Shown here: positions 1 to 6,943 of the stretch, in pieces
Layout of the letters: every line of letters begins with the position of its first letter
How positions within the stretch are numbered: position 1 is the stretch's first letter
Assembly (NCBI GenBank): GCA_903825675.1
Contig: CAIKBN010000044.1
Coordinates: 1 to 15,558 of the forward strand
Reading direction: 5' to 3'
Source: an uncultured archaeon
GTDB taxonomy: Archaea > Aenigmatarchaeota > Aenigmatarchaeia > GW2011-AR5
Length of the DNA: 15,558 nt
Position numbers and translations under genes: made by a program
The notes under the pieces: model-generated
Told to the model about the DNA's origin: nothing
What the model saw: only the letters and a program-made list of their open reading frames with translations
Database searches by the model: none

Positions 1-264
1 CTGTTGAAAGACAAAGGAGACTTTAATGAAGTTTATAATGTATGTTCCGGTAAAAGGTATATCGTAAAAGAAATTTTAGATAAATTAATTTCATTATCCA
101 AAAAAGAAATCAAGCTTCAGCAAGACCCACAAAAAATTCGTATAATGGACGATCCCATCTTCTTGGGCGACAGCACAAAAATAAAAAAACTTGGCTGGAG
201 AACCAAAGTCCCGATCGAAAAAACCCTTATTGATATACTAGAGTACTGGAGAAATAAAATTTAA
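1..264 (+). CDS. C-terminal part of an NAD-dependent sugar-nucleotide epimerase/dehydratase (5' end outside window)
   Basis: The frame is open from the first base and ends at TAA 262-264. The visible 87 codons match the C-terminal substrate-binding end of extended short-chain dehydrogenases. The segments VYNVCSG, DDPIFLGDSTKIKKLGW and ILEYWR fit best the GDP-4-keto-6-deoxy-mannose reductase / GDP-mannose 4,6-dehydratase group. The Rossmann and YxxxK parts lie outside the window, so the exact reaction cannot be fixed. The gene converges on the minus-strand epimerase with only 8 bases between the two stops. A TTG at position 4 could be read as a start, but homology begins before it, so this is a cut gene rather than a small one. 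Being a probable GDP-sugar enzyme beside a GDP-heptose operon, it might act on GDP-heptose; that is inference. Confidence 0.8.
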   Translation: MLKDKGDFNEVYNVCSGKRYIVKEILDKLISLSKKEIKLQQDPQKIRIMDDPIFLGDSTKIKKLGWRTKVPIEKTLIDILEYWRNKI

Positions 265-272
265 TTAAAAAA

Positions 273-1187
273 TTAGCAAGAACTTAAAATAATTTTTACC
301 CCATCTTCTAAATTATACTTAGGCTCATAACCAAGCATTTTGCGCGCCTTTGTTATGTCAGCAAGCTGTGTATTTATGTAATTCTTTACAGGCATTTCTA
401 TATATTTGGCCTTTATGTTTTTGCCAAGCACCTTATTTAAAATATCTACAAGCTGGTTAAGGCTGGTTGCCTTGCCAGTTCCAACATTGAATATCTCCCC
501 TGCTTTTTTGAGCTTCATCGCCAATAAATGCGCACTTACCACATCCTTGACAAAAACAAAGTCCCGAGTCTGTTTACCGTCGCCGTAAATAACAGGCTGT
601 TCGTTTTTCTGCATCGCCCACAAGAATTGTGAAACCATATTTGCAAAAATGCCCTTGGACCTCTCACGGGGGCCATAAACGCTCATATACCTTAAGCCGA
701 TAGTAACAGTGCCATACTGCTCGAAAAATACCCTTGCAAGGTCCTCTCCTGCAACCTTCGTGGCAGCATAAAAGTTAGGAGATACTACCTTCATGTCCTC
801 CCTCAGCGGCGGCGGATTATTGCCATACATAGAAGATGTGGAAGCATAGACAACAGCAGCATCATTCTTTCTCGCTGCGTTCAGTACATTTATAAAGCCA
901 TCGATGTTAACAGCAACGGAATTCCTTAAATCTGTCATGAACATAGGTGAAGAAGACGCAGCAGCTTCGTTGAATATATATTCCACACCTTTCGTGGCAT
1001 TCATTACAGTTTTTTCATCTCTTATATCACCTTTTATTACAGTTATCTTGTCTTTTACAGAAGCAAGATTGTCCATCGAACCAAGAGAAAAGTTATCAAG
1101 TACAACTACCTCATGCCCTAATCTCACAAGCGCCTCAACCACATTGCTGCCTATAAAACCAGCACCCCCTGTTACAAGTATGTTCAT
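273..1187 (-). CDS. NAD-dependent nucleotide-sugar epimerase (extended SDR)
   Basis: This 304-aa protein is a full-length extended SDR. It has the Rossmann motif TGGAGFIGSN at residues 6-15, an acidic VLDNFS after beta-2, the STSSMYG segment, the catalytic YAATK (YxxxK), a conserved RYMSVYGP and a C-terminal FNVGTGKATSLNQL sugar-binding region. The family interconverts UDP- or GDP-sugars, as in UDP-glucose 4-epimerase or UDP-glucuronate epimerase; the substrate cannot be read from the sequence. I chose ATG 1187 because GGTG (1196-1199) lies 8 bases upstream, as at other genes here. A TTG at 1202 would add five residues before the Rossmann strand and has no such signal. The gene follows the transaldolase on the same strand but is separated from it by a 260-base palindrome-rich spacer, so it may have its own promoter or sit at the operon's end. 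Confidence 0.88.
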   Translation of the reverse strand: MNILVTGGAGFIGSNVVEALVRLGHEVVVLDNFSLGSMDNLASVKDKITVIKGDIRDEKTVMNATKGVEYIFNEAAASSSPMFMTDLRNSVAVNIDGFINVLNAARKNDAAVVYASTSSMYGNNPPPLREDMKVVSPNFYAATKVAGEDLARVFFEQYGTVTIGLRYMSVYGPRERSKGIFANMVSQFLWAMQKNEQPVIYGDGKQTRDFVFVKDVVSAHLLAMKLKKAGEIFNVGTGKATSLNQLVDILNKVLGKNIKAKYIEMPVKNYINTQLADITKARKMLGYEPKYNLEDGVKIILSSC

Positions 1188-1189
1188 TT

Positions 1190-1249
1190 TCAAAACACCC
1201 AATATACATCTGTATATTTTTGTTTTGGAAAGTCAATCCCGATTGACAT
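1190..1249 (-). other. Possible 19-codon leader ORF ahead of the epimerase
   Basis: On the minus strand ATG 1249 is preceded by GAGGTG (GGTG at 1258-1261, 8 bases away). It opens 19 codons (MSIGIDFPKQ...YWVF) that stop with TGA two bases before the epimerase ATG. The initiation sequence, GGTG followed by TTTTGAAAATG, is identical to that of the epimerase itself. The start codon lies in one arm of a hairpin (arm GTCAATC, 1232-1247), which could occlude it. It may be a translated leader, or simply a duplicated start region. Confidence 0.25.
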
Positions 1250-1250
1250 T

Positions 1251-1278
1251 TTCAAAACACCTCATAACTTTCTGTTTC
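1251..1278. repeat. 28-base repeat, copy A (second copy at 14436-14463)
   Basis: On the plus strand the element reads TTCAAAACAC, eight partly variable bases (CTCATAAC), then TTTCTGTTTC. The copy at 14436-14463 has identical outer decamers and TTTATAAA in the middle, so 25 of 28 bases agree. In the minus direction, which both downstream genes follow, the element carries an A-rich BRE-like part, a TATA-box position (a good TTTATAAA in copy B, a degraded GTTATGAG in copy A) and a GTGTTTTGAA tail that can contain a GGTG ribosome binding site. Confidence 0.7.
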
Positions 1279-1352
1279 GAATTGAGATGCACAAAACAAA
1301 CTGACGATGCTTTGCATCGTTATACAGTTCGTCCATGGTTGCAAAGGGCATC

Positions 1353-1457
1353 TCATTTTAGAAACCCCACGTTTCTGATCTTCAGAAAGCTATGCTTTCT
1401 GAGACCTCGGAGAACTTTGTTCTCCAAGGAATTAAGTAAACGAAGTTTACTTTTCAT
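1353..1457 (-). other. Possible 34-codon ORF coupled to the transaldolase stop
   Basis: ATG 1457 on the minus strand lies 8 bases after GGTG (1466-1469), which overlaps the transaldolase TGA. It opens a lysine/arginine-rich 34-codon frame ending in TGA (1353-1355). The TGA overlaps a further ATG (1356) as ATGA. The frame runs straight through four of the palindromes of the spacer. The good initiation context argues for translation; the palindromic content and lack of any known relative argue against it. Treat it as a candidate only. Confidence 0.22.
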
Positions 1458-1464
1458 TTATTTC

Positions 1465-2256
1465 TCACCTGAAAAGCTTCCTGTATTCTTCAACAACATC
1501 CTCTGAAAACTTGATTATACCCTCAACAGTCTTGGGATGGTTTATCATATCAATCAAAACATTAAAAGGTATTGTGGAAATATGAGCGCCTGCTTCTGCA
1601 ACTTCCCTTGCCTGCCTTGCATTCCTAAGAGATGCAGCTATGACCTCGCATTTTATATTATAATTCTTAAATATGTTCACAGTTTTCCTTACAAGGTCTA
1701 CACCACTGAATATACCATTATCACTGACTATAGAACCAGCCTTGCTTATACCCTCTGCAGGAAAATAATCACCCTTGCCAAAACCCATGCCAACATTCTT
1801 TCTTATAAAATCATCTATCCTGCCTGCAAACGGCGAAACGAATTTAGCACCCATCTTGGCAGCAAGAAAAGCCTGCTCAGGCGTCATTGCAAGCGTTGCA
1901 TTAACAGGTATGCCTTTCTGGCTTAAACTCTTTATAGCAGTAAGCCCTTCAAAATGATTTTCTCCTTCTGTCGATGAGCTTATTGGAATCTTAACAACAA
2001 CATTACCAGCAAAATTGAATTTATTGTAAAGAAGCTCACCCTCTCTTATCATGTTCTTTGCATCCAGGCTTATGACCTCAAGGCTGACAGGTTTTCCCTT
2101 CCCAGCAACTCTGCATATATTTCTTATATATTCCTCCATATCCATGCCTTCATCCAATGCCGCCTTTAACAATGAAGGATTAGTCGTAACCCCATCTATC
2201 AGAAAAGCAAACTTCTCTATTTCCCATATTTTTGCGCTGTCAATAAATATCTTCAT
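1465..2256 (-). CDS. tal: Transaldolase (TalC/FSA-like family, transaldolase-type active site)
   Basis: This protein (263 aa) moves a dihydroxyacetone unit between sugar phosphates and here would help supply sedoheptulose 7-phosphate. It is a class I aldolase barrel: D6 opens the first strand (FIDSA), TTNPS follows at 24-28, E60 lies in SLEVISLD, the Schiff-base lysine is K89 in VVVKIP, and NATLAMT (119-125) and SPFAGRIDD (141-149) follow. E60 replaces the Gln of fructose-6-phosphate aldolase, and F143 replaces its Tyr131. Both changes match true transaldolases (TalB Glu96 and Phe178), so transaldolase activity is more likely than aldolase activity. The protein is about 40 residues longer than short family members, with an insertion after residue 149. 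ATG 2256 has a strong GAGGTGAT site that overlaps the transketolase-C stop; the genes are 4 bases apart. Confidence 0.9.
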   Translation of the reverse strand: MKIFIDSAKIWEIEKFAFLIDGVTTNPSLLKAALDEGMDMEEYIRNICRVAGKGKPVSLEVISLDAKNMIREGELLYNKFNFAGNVVVKIPISSSTEGENHFEGLTAIKSLSQKGIPVNATLAMTPEQAFLAAKMGAKFVSPFAGRIDDFIRKNVGMGFGKGDYFPAEGISKAGSIVSDNGIFSGVDLVRKTVNIFKNYNIKCEVIAASLRNARQAREVAEAGAHISTIPFNVLIDMINHPKTVEGIIKFSEDVVEEYRKLFR

Positions 2257-2260
2257 ACCA

Positions 2261-3175
2261 TCACCTCATCTTCTCAATTTCGTTAGCTATGCCATTACTA
2301 TCAAGGCCGTATTTCCTAAACAATTCATTTGCAGGACCAGATTCGCCAAACCCCTCCATTCCTATTATCCTCATCTTTGTGGGATAATTGCTAGAAAGAA
2401 CCTCAGCAACAGCAGAACCAAGGCCGCCAAAAATACTATGGTCTTCACAGGTGACAATCCTGCCAGTTTTTTTCGCAGCCTTTACAATACACTCCTTGTC
2501 AATAGGCTTTATAGTATGCATGTTAATAACCCCTGCATCAATGCCCCTTTCCTTTAGAATTTCAGCAGCCTTCATAGCCTCATTAACCATTATGCCGCAA
2601 GCTATAATATAAATATCGCTGCCATCCCTCATTATTTCCCCTTTGTATAATTTAAAATTATAATTCTCGTCAAAAAGAACAGGAACCTTTGATCTAGGCA
2701 GCCTGAAATAAAAAGGGCCGCCTTCATCCAGAGAAGCTATTATGGCTTTTTCAGTTTCTATTGCATCTGCAGGAGCAACCACCCTCATATTGCCTATAGC
2801 CCTCATAAGCGCAATATCTTCTATGCACTGGTGAGAAGCCCCATCCTCACCAACGTTTAGCCCGCAGTGAGTTGCAACTATCCTTACATTAAGATTAGAA
2901 TATGCAATAGTATTCCTAACCTGTTCCCATGCCCTGCCACTTGCAAATATTGCAAAAGTAGAAACAAAGGGTATCTTTCCGCAGGAAGCAAATCCAGCTG
3001 CAGTACCCATCATATCCTGCTCACAAACACCAAAATTAAAGAAACGCTCAGGATACTTCTCAGCAAACTTGCATGTTTTTGTGCTTTTCGAAAGGTCTGC
3101 ATCAAGCACAACTATGCGTTTATCCCCGCCAATTTTAACAAGTGTATCACCGTAAGCATCCCGTAAACATCTCAT
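2261..3175 (-). CDS. tktB: Transketolase, C-terminal subunit
   Basis: This 304-aa protein carries the pyrimidine-binding and C-terminal domains of transketolase. It works with an N-terminal half to move two-carbon units using thiamine diphosphate. The catalytic glutamate that contacts the cofactor's pyrimidine is E52 in FGVCEQDMMG. FVSTFAIFASGRAWEQ, THCGLNVGEDGASHQ and the C-terminal CEDHSIFGGLGSA segment are typical of the family. A split transketolase is common in archaea. Here the partner half is fused to the end of the GmhB-HddC protein upstream, with rpiB-rpe between the two. ATG 3175 has GAGGGGAT about 9 bases upstream, inside the end of rpiB-rpe; the intergenic gap is 5 bases. Confidence 0.93.
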   Translation of the reverse strand: MRCLRDAYGDTLVKIGGDKRIVVLDADLSKSTKTCKFAEKYPERFFNFGVCEQDMMGTAAGFASCGKIPFVSTFAIFASGRAWEQVRNTIAYSNLNVRIVATHCGLNVGEDGASHQCIEDIALMRAIGNMRVVAPADAIETEKAIIASLDEGGPFYFRLPRSKVPVLFDENYNFKLYKGEIMRDGSDIYIIACGIMVNEAMKAAEILKERGIDAGVINMHTIKPIDKECIVKAAKKTGRIVTCEDHSIFGGLGSAVAEVLSSNYPTKMRIIGMEGFGESGPANELFRKYGLDSNGIANEIEKMR

Positions 3176-3180
3176 ATTAT

Positions 3181-4284
3181 TTATCCCCTCAGCAATTCTA
3201 TAGCAGCTTTAGGATTTTCGCTTTTCTGTATATAGCTCGCAGCATAAAGCATGTTAGCACCAGCCTTCCTGCATAATGCAGCTGTGTCTTTATTAATTCC
3301 GCCATCAACAGCAATCCAGAATTCATATTTATCTCTCATTTTGGCAAGATCCCTTATCTTATCAGTCTTGTCAATAAATCCTTGTCCAGCAAAGCCAGTA
3401 TTTACAGTCATTACAAGAACCCTGTCCAGACTATCAAGATAAGGAAACACTAAGTTAACCGGAGTATCAGGTTCTATTGCTATACCAGCCTGCATCCCGC
3501 AAGAATTTATTTCTTCTATTGTTTTTTCTATAAATTCAGGCATGTTTCTGTAAGCCTCAGCATGAAAAACAACTACATCACAACCAGCATCACCAAAGGC
3601 TTTTACATATTTTATAGGATCCTCTGTCATAAGATGAGCCATGAAAGGAAGTTCACTTACCTTCCTGAGATCTTTTATAACAAGGGGTCCCTGATAATCC
3701 CAATTATTTTCACCATCATTGTATTTGCCATCTATAACATCAAAATGGATCTCATCTACCCCGCAAGCCTCAAAGCTCTTTATCTTCTCAGCTAACAGAT
3801 CTGTTTTCATCTCTTCGCTGTTCTTTGAAAGCAAAGATACACCAACCATAGTATACAGACCATCCATCTCCAAAACCCTTCTCATATGTCTTCCGCCCTC
3901 AAATTCAGTATTAAGCCAAACCTCAAGCATGCTCTTAGCTGCATGATAATCTGTTTTACCGGCAGAGAAAACAATTATATTGCTGTCATTATGCTTCCTG
4001 CTCATCTCAGCATCGTGGTTATCAAAGCACAATGCAGCTCTTGCACCACGGATTATTTTACCAGCCATAGACATTCCGATACCAGTTTGGCATGCAAGAA
4101 CCCCCCTATCATATCTACCACATGAAACACCGCGCGAAACCCTTCTTGCAAAAACAGGATAATCACAAGAACGGTTGCTATAAGTACCAAAATCCTTTAT
4201 CTCATGACCAAGAGTTCTTAGATATTCAGCAATATGGTTCTTTAATTCGTATCCCTTATGGTCAGCACCTAATGCAATCTTCAT
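3181..4284 (-). CDS. rpiB-rpe: Fusion of ribose-5-phosphate isomerase B and ribulose-phosphate 3-epimerase
   Basis: The protein (367 aa) joins two pentose phosphate enzymes. Residues 1-140 are RpiB (ribose 5-P to ribulose 5-P): GADHKGYELK at 6-15, the catalytic cysteine C65 in the segment ACQTGIGMSMAG, and RKHNDSN at 96-102. Residues 145-367 form an Rpe barrel (ribulose 5-P to xylulose 5-P). Its metal ligands are all visible: H180 and D182 in IHFDVIDG, H217 in MAHLM, and D327 in VDGGI. The loop NTGFAGQGF (295-303) departs from the common NPGFGGQ and recalls allulose-6-phosphate epimerases, so the epimerase substrate is slightly less certain. ATG 4284 has GGTG (4290-4293) that overlaps the TAG of the upstream fusion gene; the gap is 8 bases. 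I know of no common architecture with this pair fused. Confidence 0.92.
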   Translation of the reverse strand: MKIALGADHKGYELKNHIAEYLRTLGHEIKDFGTYSNRSCDYPVFARRVSRGVSCGRYDRGVLACQTGIGMSMAGKIIRGARAALCFDNHDAEMSRKHNDSNIIVFSAGKTDYHAAKSMLEVWLNTEFEGGRHMRRVLEMDGLYTMVGVSLLSKNSEEMKTDLLAEKIKSFEACGVDEIHFDVIDGKYNDGENNWDYQGPLVIKDLRKVSELPFMAHLMTEDPIKYVKAFGDAGCDVVVFHAEAYRNMPEFIEKTIEEINSCGMQAGIAIEPDTPVNLVFPYLDSLDRVLVMTVNTGFAGQGFIDKTDKIRDLAKMRDKYEFWIAVDGGINKDTAALCRKAGANMLYAASYIQKSENPKAAIELLRG

Positions 4285-4292
4285 CAGAACAC

Positions 4293-6359
4293 CTATTCAA
4301 TACCCAGCTCCTGTAATGCCTTTTCAGCCTCTTCCTGCGTTGGCGCTTTTCCATGAAAATCAACATTATGCTCCATGAAAGAAACGCCCTTGCCCTTTAT
4401 TGTATTAGCGATTATCATTTTCGGCTTTTCAGTTTTTTTATCCAGCGCCTTTATTAATTCCTCAAAGTTATGGCCATCAATTTCAAAAACTTCCCAGCCA
4501 AATGCCCTCCACTTGTCAGCCAGTGGTTCCAAACCCATTATATCCTCAGTCTTGCCATCTATCTGTAGTCCATTCCGATCAAGTATAGCAGTCAGGTTAT
4601 CAAGTTTATAATGAGCAGCAGTCATTGCAGCCTCCCATATCTGGCCTTCCTGGCTTTCCCCGTCACCAATCAGAACATAAACATGATAATCCATTTTATC
4701 AAGCTTAGCTGCAAGTGCCATGCCATTTCCAACAGAAAGACCTTGGCCCAGCGAGCCTGAGCATATCTCAACACCAGGTGTTATTACACTGGGATGCCCC
4801 TGCAATATGCTGTCAATTCTTCTAAAATTTTTTAATTCATTTACAGGAAAGAAGCCAGCCACAGCTAAAGCAGCGTATAGGGCAGGAGCAGCATGGCCTT
4901 TGGAAAGAACAAACCTGTCCCTGTTTTTCCATTTTGGCTTTCTTGGATCATATCTCATCTTTCTGAAATATAGAGTTGCTATTATATCTGCACAAGATAA
5001 TGATCCGCCAGGATGGCCAGAGCCTGCCTCTGCAGACATTTTTATTATATGCTTTCTTATAGCCCTAGCCTTTTCTCTTAACTTACCTATGCTTTCAGCC
5101 CTTATCTTTTCATCAACCATTTTCAATCTCTCTGGCGTACCTATATCTTTTATAAACTCCTTTGTCACATAGCCATAAACATTACCCTTTTCAATATATT
5201 TAAAAATAAAATCCTTGTCAAGATCGAATCTGCCGCTAGGCATACTTCTTAGCGCAGAAGGCTCAATAACATAAATAGAAGACTTGGACAGTTTCGATGG
5301 TATAGCTATATTAGGTCTCTTGTGCAGTTTCAGTACCTTTCCCTTTACATCAATGGAAACAAGGTCACTGTCTTGCGGATGATCAGTTTCGTGCAGCAAA
5401 AGTGTTATTTCTGCACCATTGCTTTTATGGAACTCTATGAATTTTTTGATATCCATATCAATCATCTCATCGCCGTAAAGAACAAGAAAAGTATTATCCA
5501 AAAACTTCTCAGCATTCTTTATTGCCCCGCCTGTGCCTAAAGGCGATTCTTCATAGCAGTAGTCTATGTTAACACCAAAATTCACCCCATTGTTAAAATA
5601 TTTTTTAATCACATCAAACAGATAATGACCACAAATTATTATGTCTCTGATTCCAGTTTTCCGTAGTAATTCTATCTGCCGCTGCAGTATTGGTTTACCA
5701 TCTATCAGAAGCATCGGCTTAGGCACCTTGTCAGTTAACGGTCTAAGCCGCTCACCTCGGCCGCCAACAAGAATAATACATTTCATTTGTTCTGCTACCA
5801 GAGTTTTAATCAGCTCAGCAGCATCAAGAAGATTGCCGCAGATATAATCTGGAGTGACGTTATACTTATCGTCTTCACCAGCACGACCAGTCTTTACAAG
5901 AACAGTTTTACAGCCAGCATCCATGCCGGTCTTTACATCAACCGTCCTGTCACCTATCATGAAAGAAGAGCTAAGATCAATATCAAAATCCTTTTTTGCT
6001 TGAATAAGCATTCCTATCTTCGGTTTTCTGCATTCACATACTATCTTATATTTAGGATTCTCATCAGGAAATCCCTTCTCAGGGTGGTGCGGGCAATAAT
6101 ATATTGCATCTAGTCTTGCGCCTTTTTTTTCCAGCCGTTTTCTTATATCTTCATTTATTTTTTTAACATCATCTTCGCTGAATTCTCCTTTGGCAACACC
6201 AGGCTGGTTAGTTACAACTATAACCTTAAAACCAAGTTCATTTAGAAGCTTAATTGCCTTGTCAACATTATCAATTATTTTTAGGTCTTCTATCCTGCGT
6301 AGCACATCAACCTCATCGTTTATTACCCCATCCCTGTCAAGAAAGACCGCCCTTTGCAT
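4293..6359 (-). CDS. gmhB-hddC-tktA: Triple fusion: heptose-bisphosphate phosphatase, heptose-1-P guanylyltransferase and transketolase N-terminal half
   Basis: A continuous 688-codon frame holds three enzymes. Residues 1-190 are a GmhB-type HAD phosphatase (heptose 1,7-bisphosphate to 1-phosphate): FLDRDGVIN with D8 and D10, [11 protein letters not shown], a zinc site C89-x-H91 with C108-x-C110, and GDRTVD. Residues 192-417 are a nucleotidyltransferase with the intact signature [10 protein letters not shown]...PKPM (199-216) and metal-binding D297 in YGDE. Next to GmhB, HddC (GDP-heptose synthesis) is the best reading; mannose-1-P guanylyltransferase is the alternative. Residues 426-688 are the thiamine-diphosphate-binding half of transketolase: SGHPGG with H449, [15 protein letters not shown], and the GDG...N cofactor motif spanning 565-596. 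No ribosome site precedes the internal M192, so internal starts look unlikely. ATG 6359 has GGAG upstream, 2 bases after gmhA. A sequencing error removing two stops is possible but improbable. Confidence 0.92.
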   Translation of the reverse strand: MQRAVFLDRDGVINDEVDVLRRIEDLKIIDNVDKAIKLLNELGFKVIVVTNQPGVAKGEFSEDDVKKINEDIRKRLEKKGARLDAIYYCPHHPEKGFPDENPKYKIVCECRKPKIGMLIQAKKDFDIDLSSSFMIGDRTVDVKTGMDAGCKTVLVKTGRAGEDDKYNVTPDYICGNLLDAAELIKTLVAEQMKCIILVGGRGERLRPLTDKVPKPMLLIDGKPILQRQIELLRKTGIRDIIICGHYLFDVIKKYFNNGVNFGVNIDYCYEESPLGTGGAIKNAEKFLDNTFLVLYGDEMIDMDIKKFIEFHKSNGAEITLLLHETDHPQDSDLVSIDVKGKVLKLHKRPNIAIPSKLSKSSIYVIEPSALRSMPSGRFDLDKDFIFKYIEKGNVYGYVTKEFIKDIGTPERLKMVDEKIRAESIGKLREKARAIRKHIIKMSAEAGSGHPGGSLSCADIIATLYFRKMRYDPRKPKWKNRDRFVLSKGHAAPALYAALAVAGFFPVNELKNFRRIDSILQGHPSVITPGVEICSGSLGQGLSVGNGMALAAKLDKMDYHVYVLIGDGESQEGQIWEAAMTAAHYKLDNLTAILDRNGLQIDGKTEDIMGLEPLADKWRAFGWEVFEIDGHNFEELIKALDKKTEKPKMIIANTIKGKGVSFMEHNVDFHGKAPTQEEAEKALQELGIE

Positions 6360-6361
6360 AT

Positions 6362-6943
6362 TTATCTCCTGCCAAAGAGTTCTCTTTCAACCAATTCGCA
6401 AATAATATGCCCTGCCAGAATATGAGCTTCCTGTATTCTAGGTGTAGAATCAGATGGTATATTAACCAAGACATTGACGTAATCCTTTAACTTACCTCCG
6501 CTCATGCCAGTAAAGCCAATTGCCAGTGCACCTTTGTTTTTAGCAACCTGGAGCGCCTTGATGATATTTCTAGAATTTCCGCTTGTGCTCAATCCTATTA
6601 CAACATCCTTATAATCAACCAGATGCTCTACCTGCCTTGCGAAAATATCATCAAAAGATATATCGTTTGCTATTGCAGTTATGATAGAACTATTTACATT
6701 CAATGCCAATGCATTAAGCATAGGCCTGTCAAGATAGAATTTGCTTACAAGCTCTCCTGCAATATGCTGGGCATCAGAAGCAGAGCCACCATTGCCGAAT
6801 ATGACCAGCTTGCCGCCGCTTTTGTAAGCTTCGACTATTTTTTTAGTTACAAGCTCTAGCTTGCCTAATATATCTTTGTCTCCAAGAATGGTGTTAATAA
6901 CTTCAGTATGTTCCTTTATTCTGTTAGCTATATCATCCTTCAT
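6362..6943 (-). CDS. gmhA: Sedoheptulose-7-phosphate isomerase (phosphoheptose isomerase)
   Basis: This 193-aa SIS-domain protein has the usual family length. It converts sedoheptulose 7-phosphate to D-glycero-D-manno-heptose 7-phosphate, the committed step to activated heptose. The sugar-phosphate loop [11 protein letters not shown] is at 50-60 and STSGNS at 119-124. The metal and catalytic residues known from bacterial GmhA appear as H60, E64, Q171 and H179, in [11 protein letters not shown] and [13 protein letters not shown]. These residues separate GmhA from other SIS proteins. ATG 6943 lies 7 bases after GGTG (6951-6954) and overlaps the end of hddA by 11 bases, which suggests translational coupling. 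Confidence 0.95.
   Translation of the reverse strand: MKDDIANRIKEHTEVINTILGDKDILGKLELVTKKIVEAYKSGGKLVIFGNGGSASDAQHIAGELVSKFYLDRPMLNALALNVNSSIITAIANDISFDDIFARQVEHLVDYKDVVIGLSTSGNSRNIIKALQVAKNKGALAIGFTGMSGGKLKDYVNVLVNIPSDSTPRIQEAHILAGHIICELVERELFGRR

Larger units (their letters stand above)
1188..1464. other. Non-coding spacer between transaldolase and epimerase, packed with palindromes
   Basis: This spacer of about 277 bases carries no recognisable protein gene but seven successive inverted repeats, each with a different sequence. They are: 1201-1218 (arm AATATACA, 2-base loop); 1232-1247 (arm GTCAATC, 2-base loop, extending to 1222-1257 through GTTTTG/CAAAAC); 1304-1320 (arm ACGATGC, loop TTT, extended by AACTG/CAGTT); 1360-1376 (arm AGAAAC, loop CCCAC); 1382-1402 (arm TCAGAAAGC, loop TAT); 1409-1425 (arm GGAGAAC, loop TTT); and 1434-1452 (arm AAGTAAAC, loop GAA). 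A longer-range stem TGAGATGC/GCATCTCA (1283-1290 with 1348-1355) encloses the third. Four of the loops are three bases closed by a C-G pair. No T-run follows the hairpins, so they are not obvious terminators. Minimal ORFs in the spacer are treated separately. Confidence 0.8.

Noticed and set aside
1360..1452. Hairpins read as intrinsic terminators after the transaldolase
   Set aside because: No T-run follows on the minus strand, and several hairpins in a row with minimal loops are not the terminator pattern. A weak role in 3'-end formation cannot be excluded.
1201..1452. CRISPR array or tandem repeat
   Set aside because: The palindromes differ in sequence and spacing; there is no constant repeat and no spacer-length regularity.
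904..1506. A 200-codon plus-strand frame across the epimerase start, spacer and transaldolase end
   Set aside because: It is antisense to two clear genes, has no ribosome site or recognisable motif, and its middle runs through the palindromes. It is a shadow frame.
5784..5786. Internal ATG (M192 of the triple fusion) as a separate hddC start
   Set aside because: No GGTG or GGAG lies upstream and the frame is continuous with gmhB, so a fusion is the simpler reading.
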